Below are positions 5,709 to 6,306 of a stretch of DNA of 6,306 nt, one piece after another. The notes beneath the pieces were generated by a model that was given only the letters and a program-made list of their open reading frames with translations, made no database searches and was not told the origin of the DNA. A program made the position numbers and the translations under genes. Each line of letters begins with the position of its first letter. The stretch's first letter is position 1. The stretch spans positions 1 to 6,306 of the forward strand of contig JAQTRJ010000135.1 of NCBI GenBank assembly GCA_028711875.1, written 5' to 3'. Origin of the DNA: a bacterium. Lineage in GTDB: Bacteria; Electryoneota; RPQS01.

Positions 5709-6306
5709 ATGAGCTGACGATATTTTTTCATCATCTCCCAATCGCCCTTCGAGCGATAGGCCGATTCAAGCATTTGATAGGCGGCGTGGCGCTGTTCGGC
5801 GGTCAGCGGATAGTCGAGCGCTTTCGTAGCCTGTTCGATCACGGCGTCGAGATCGTTGGCGGCGATGCGGGCGATCTCCACGAAGCCCGCGCCCTGTCCG
5901 CTCCACGGAATTTTCGTCGCCTGCAGGAAGTAGCTGAGCGCGCCGCGCTTGTCGCTTTCTTTTTCGAGAATCTGCGCATAGGCGAAGAGCATTTTGCCGT
6001 AGTTCTCGCGCCATTCCATAGGCAGGTCGGCGCGCGCGGCCGCCAGTTCCTTCATACGGGCGAGGCCGTCGGTGCGAGTGCCGTGCTGAAATTCGAGCAG
6101 CGCGAGACGATAGGAGAGTTCGTCCTTGGCTGGTTCGGTACGCGCCGAATGCAGGCCGCCGAGGTACGCCGTCCGAGCGTCGTCCCAGCGCGATTCGCTT
6201 TCCGCGCGCAGCGCGGCGTCGCGATATTCGGCGGTGGCGATGCCGCCGTCGTCCCAGAGAATCCACTCGATGGTGCGCGCAATCTGCGCCGAGTCCTCGC
6301 CGCTCG
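5693..6306 (-). CDS. TPR-like alpha-helical repeat protein, C-terminal part (5' end off window)
   Basis: The frame is open from the right edge of the window to TAA at 5695-5693, giving 203 visible residues. An internal ATG at 6055 could be taken as a start, but the 83 codons upstream of it have no stop and read as the same kind of helical protein (TAEYRDAALRAESESRWDDA, then ARTAYLGGLHSA), so the real start lies beyond 6306. The sequence is a series of amphipathic helix pairs typical of tetratricopeptide solenoids: DELSYRLALLEFQHG, NYGKMLFAYAQILEKESDKR with GALSYFLQATKIPW, and AAYQMLESAYRSKGDWEMMK, where A/Y/G/A fall in TPR-like positions. TPR proteins act as protein-protein scaffolds; the partner here is unknown. 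No export signal can be judged because the N-terminus is missing. As first visible gene of the cluster, overlapping the barrel gene by one base, it may be an assembly or regulatory partner of the barrel protein (inference). Confidence 0.8.
   Translation of the reverse strand, partial: SGEDSAQIARTIEWILWDDGGIATAEYRDAALRAESESRWDDARTAYLGGLHSARTEPAKDELSYRLALLEFQHGTRTDGLARMKELAAARADLPMEWRENYGKMLFAYAQILEKESDKRGALSYFLQATKIPWSGQGAGFVEIARIAANDLDAVIEQATKALDYPLTAEQRHAAYQMLESAYRSKGDWEMMKKYRQLMEHNP

Noticed and set aside
4005..5717. 570-codon plus-strand open frame antisense to the barrel gene
   Set aside because: Its codons are the exact reverse complements of the barrel gene's codons, so it stays open whenever the sense gene avoids TTA, CTA and TCA, which are rare in GC-rich genes. 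The translation is Arg/Glu/Ala-rich with no domain, and the sense gene has a signal peptide and operon structure.
5694..5741. Upstream start at 5741 for the barrel gene
   Set aside because: It would put 16 polar residues before the signal peptide and overlap the TPR-like gene by 49 bases; the ATG at 5693 gives a clean signal and the TAATG overlap.
5766..6282. Other minus-strand frames at the right end (5766-6266 and 6052-6282)
   Set aside because: They are Arg-rich shadows of the TPR-like gene, whose frame is open to the window edge and gives well-formed amphipathic helices.

Overview
The window looks like chromosomal DNA from an uncultured, GC-rich bacterium of the FCB superphylum (Bacteroidota, Chlorobi, Zixibacteria, KSB1 and relatives). 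The basis is two adjacent plus-strand genes whose products end in a type IX secretion system (T9SS) type A sorting domain with the signature YPNPFNAQT, plus a DUF4412-like secreted protein. The phylum cannot be fixed from this window. No RNA genes, CRISPR arrays, transposases or phage genes were seen.

Layout. (1) Positions 1-596, plus strand: the 3' end of a gene for a secreted choice-of-anchor-J protein with a C-terminal sorting domain. (2) Positions 597-997: a 401-base gap holding two strong GC-rich hairpins (614-640 and 652-680), then a tandem array of eleven 24-bp units plus one partial unit (700-971) that ends in a small hairpin. (3) Positions 998-2929, plus strand: a 643-residue multidomain secreted protein: signal peptide, choice-of-anchor-J, carboxypeptidase-regulatory-like repeat, P-domain, second carboxypeptidase-regulatory-like repeat and sorting domain. 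It is a paralogue of gene 1 at both ends. (4) Positions 2960-2994: a perfect 16-bp stem between converging genes, probably a bidirectional terminator. (5) Positions 3013-6306, minus strand: a tight three-gene cluster in the order TPR-like helical protein (5' end off the window), signal-peptide protein with a probable outer-membrane beta-barrel, and DUF4412-like periplasmic protein. The first pair overlaps by one base (TAATG) and the second pair is separated by 20 bases, so the three are very likely co-transcribed.

How the genes fit together. All four gene products with a readable localisation signal are exported. The plus-strand pair are probably T9SS cargo displayed on or released from the cell surface. 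The minus-strand cluster looks like a cell-envelope operon of unknown purpose. The most unusual element is the 24-bp minisatellite between the two paralogues. It leaves all three plus-strand frames and one minus-strand frame open, and so invites false gene calls and a wrong start for the gene at 998. No clear, wholly new system is demonstrated; the array with its hairpins and the TPR/barrel/DUF4412 operon are the best leads.
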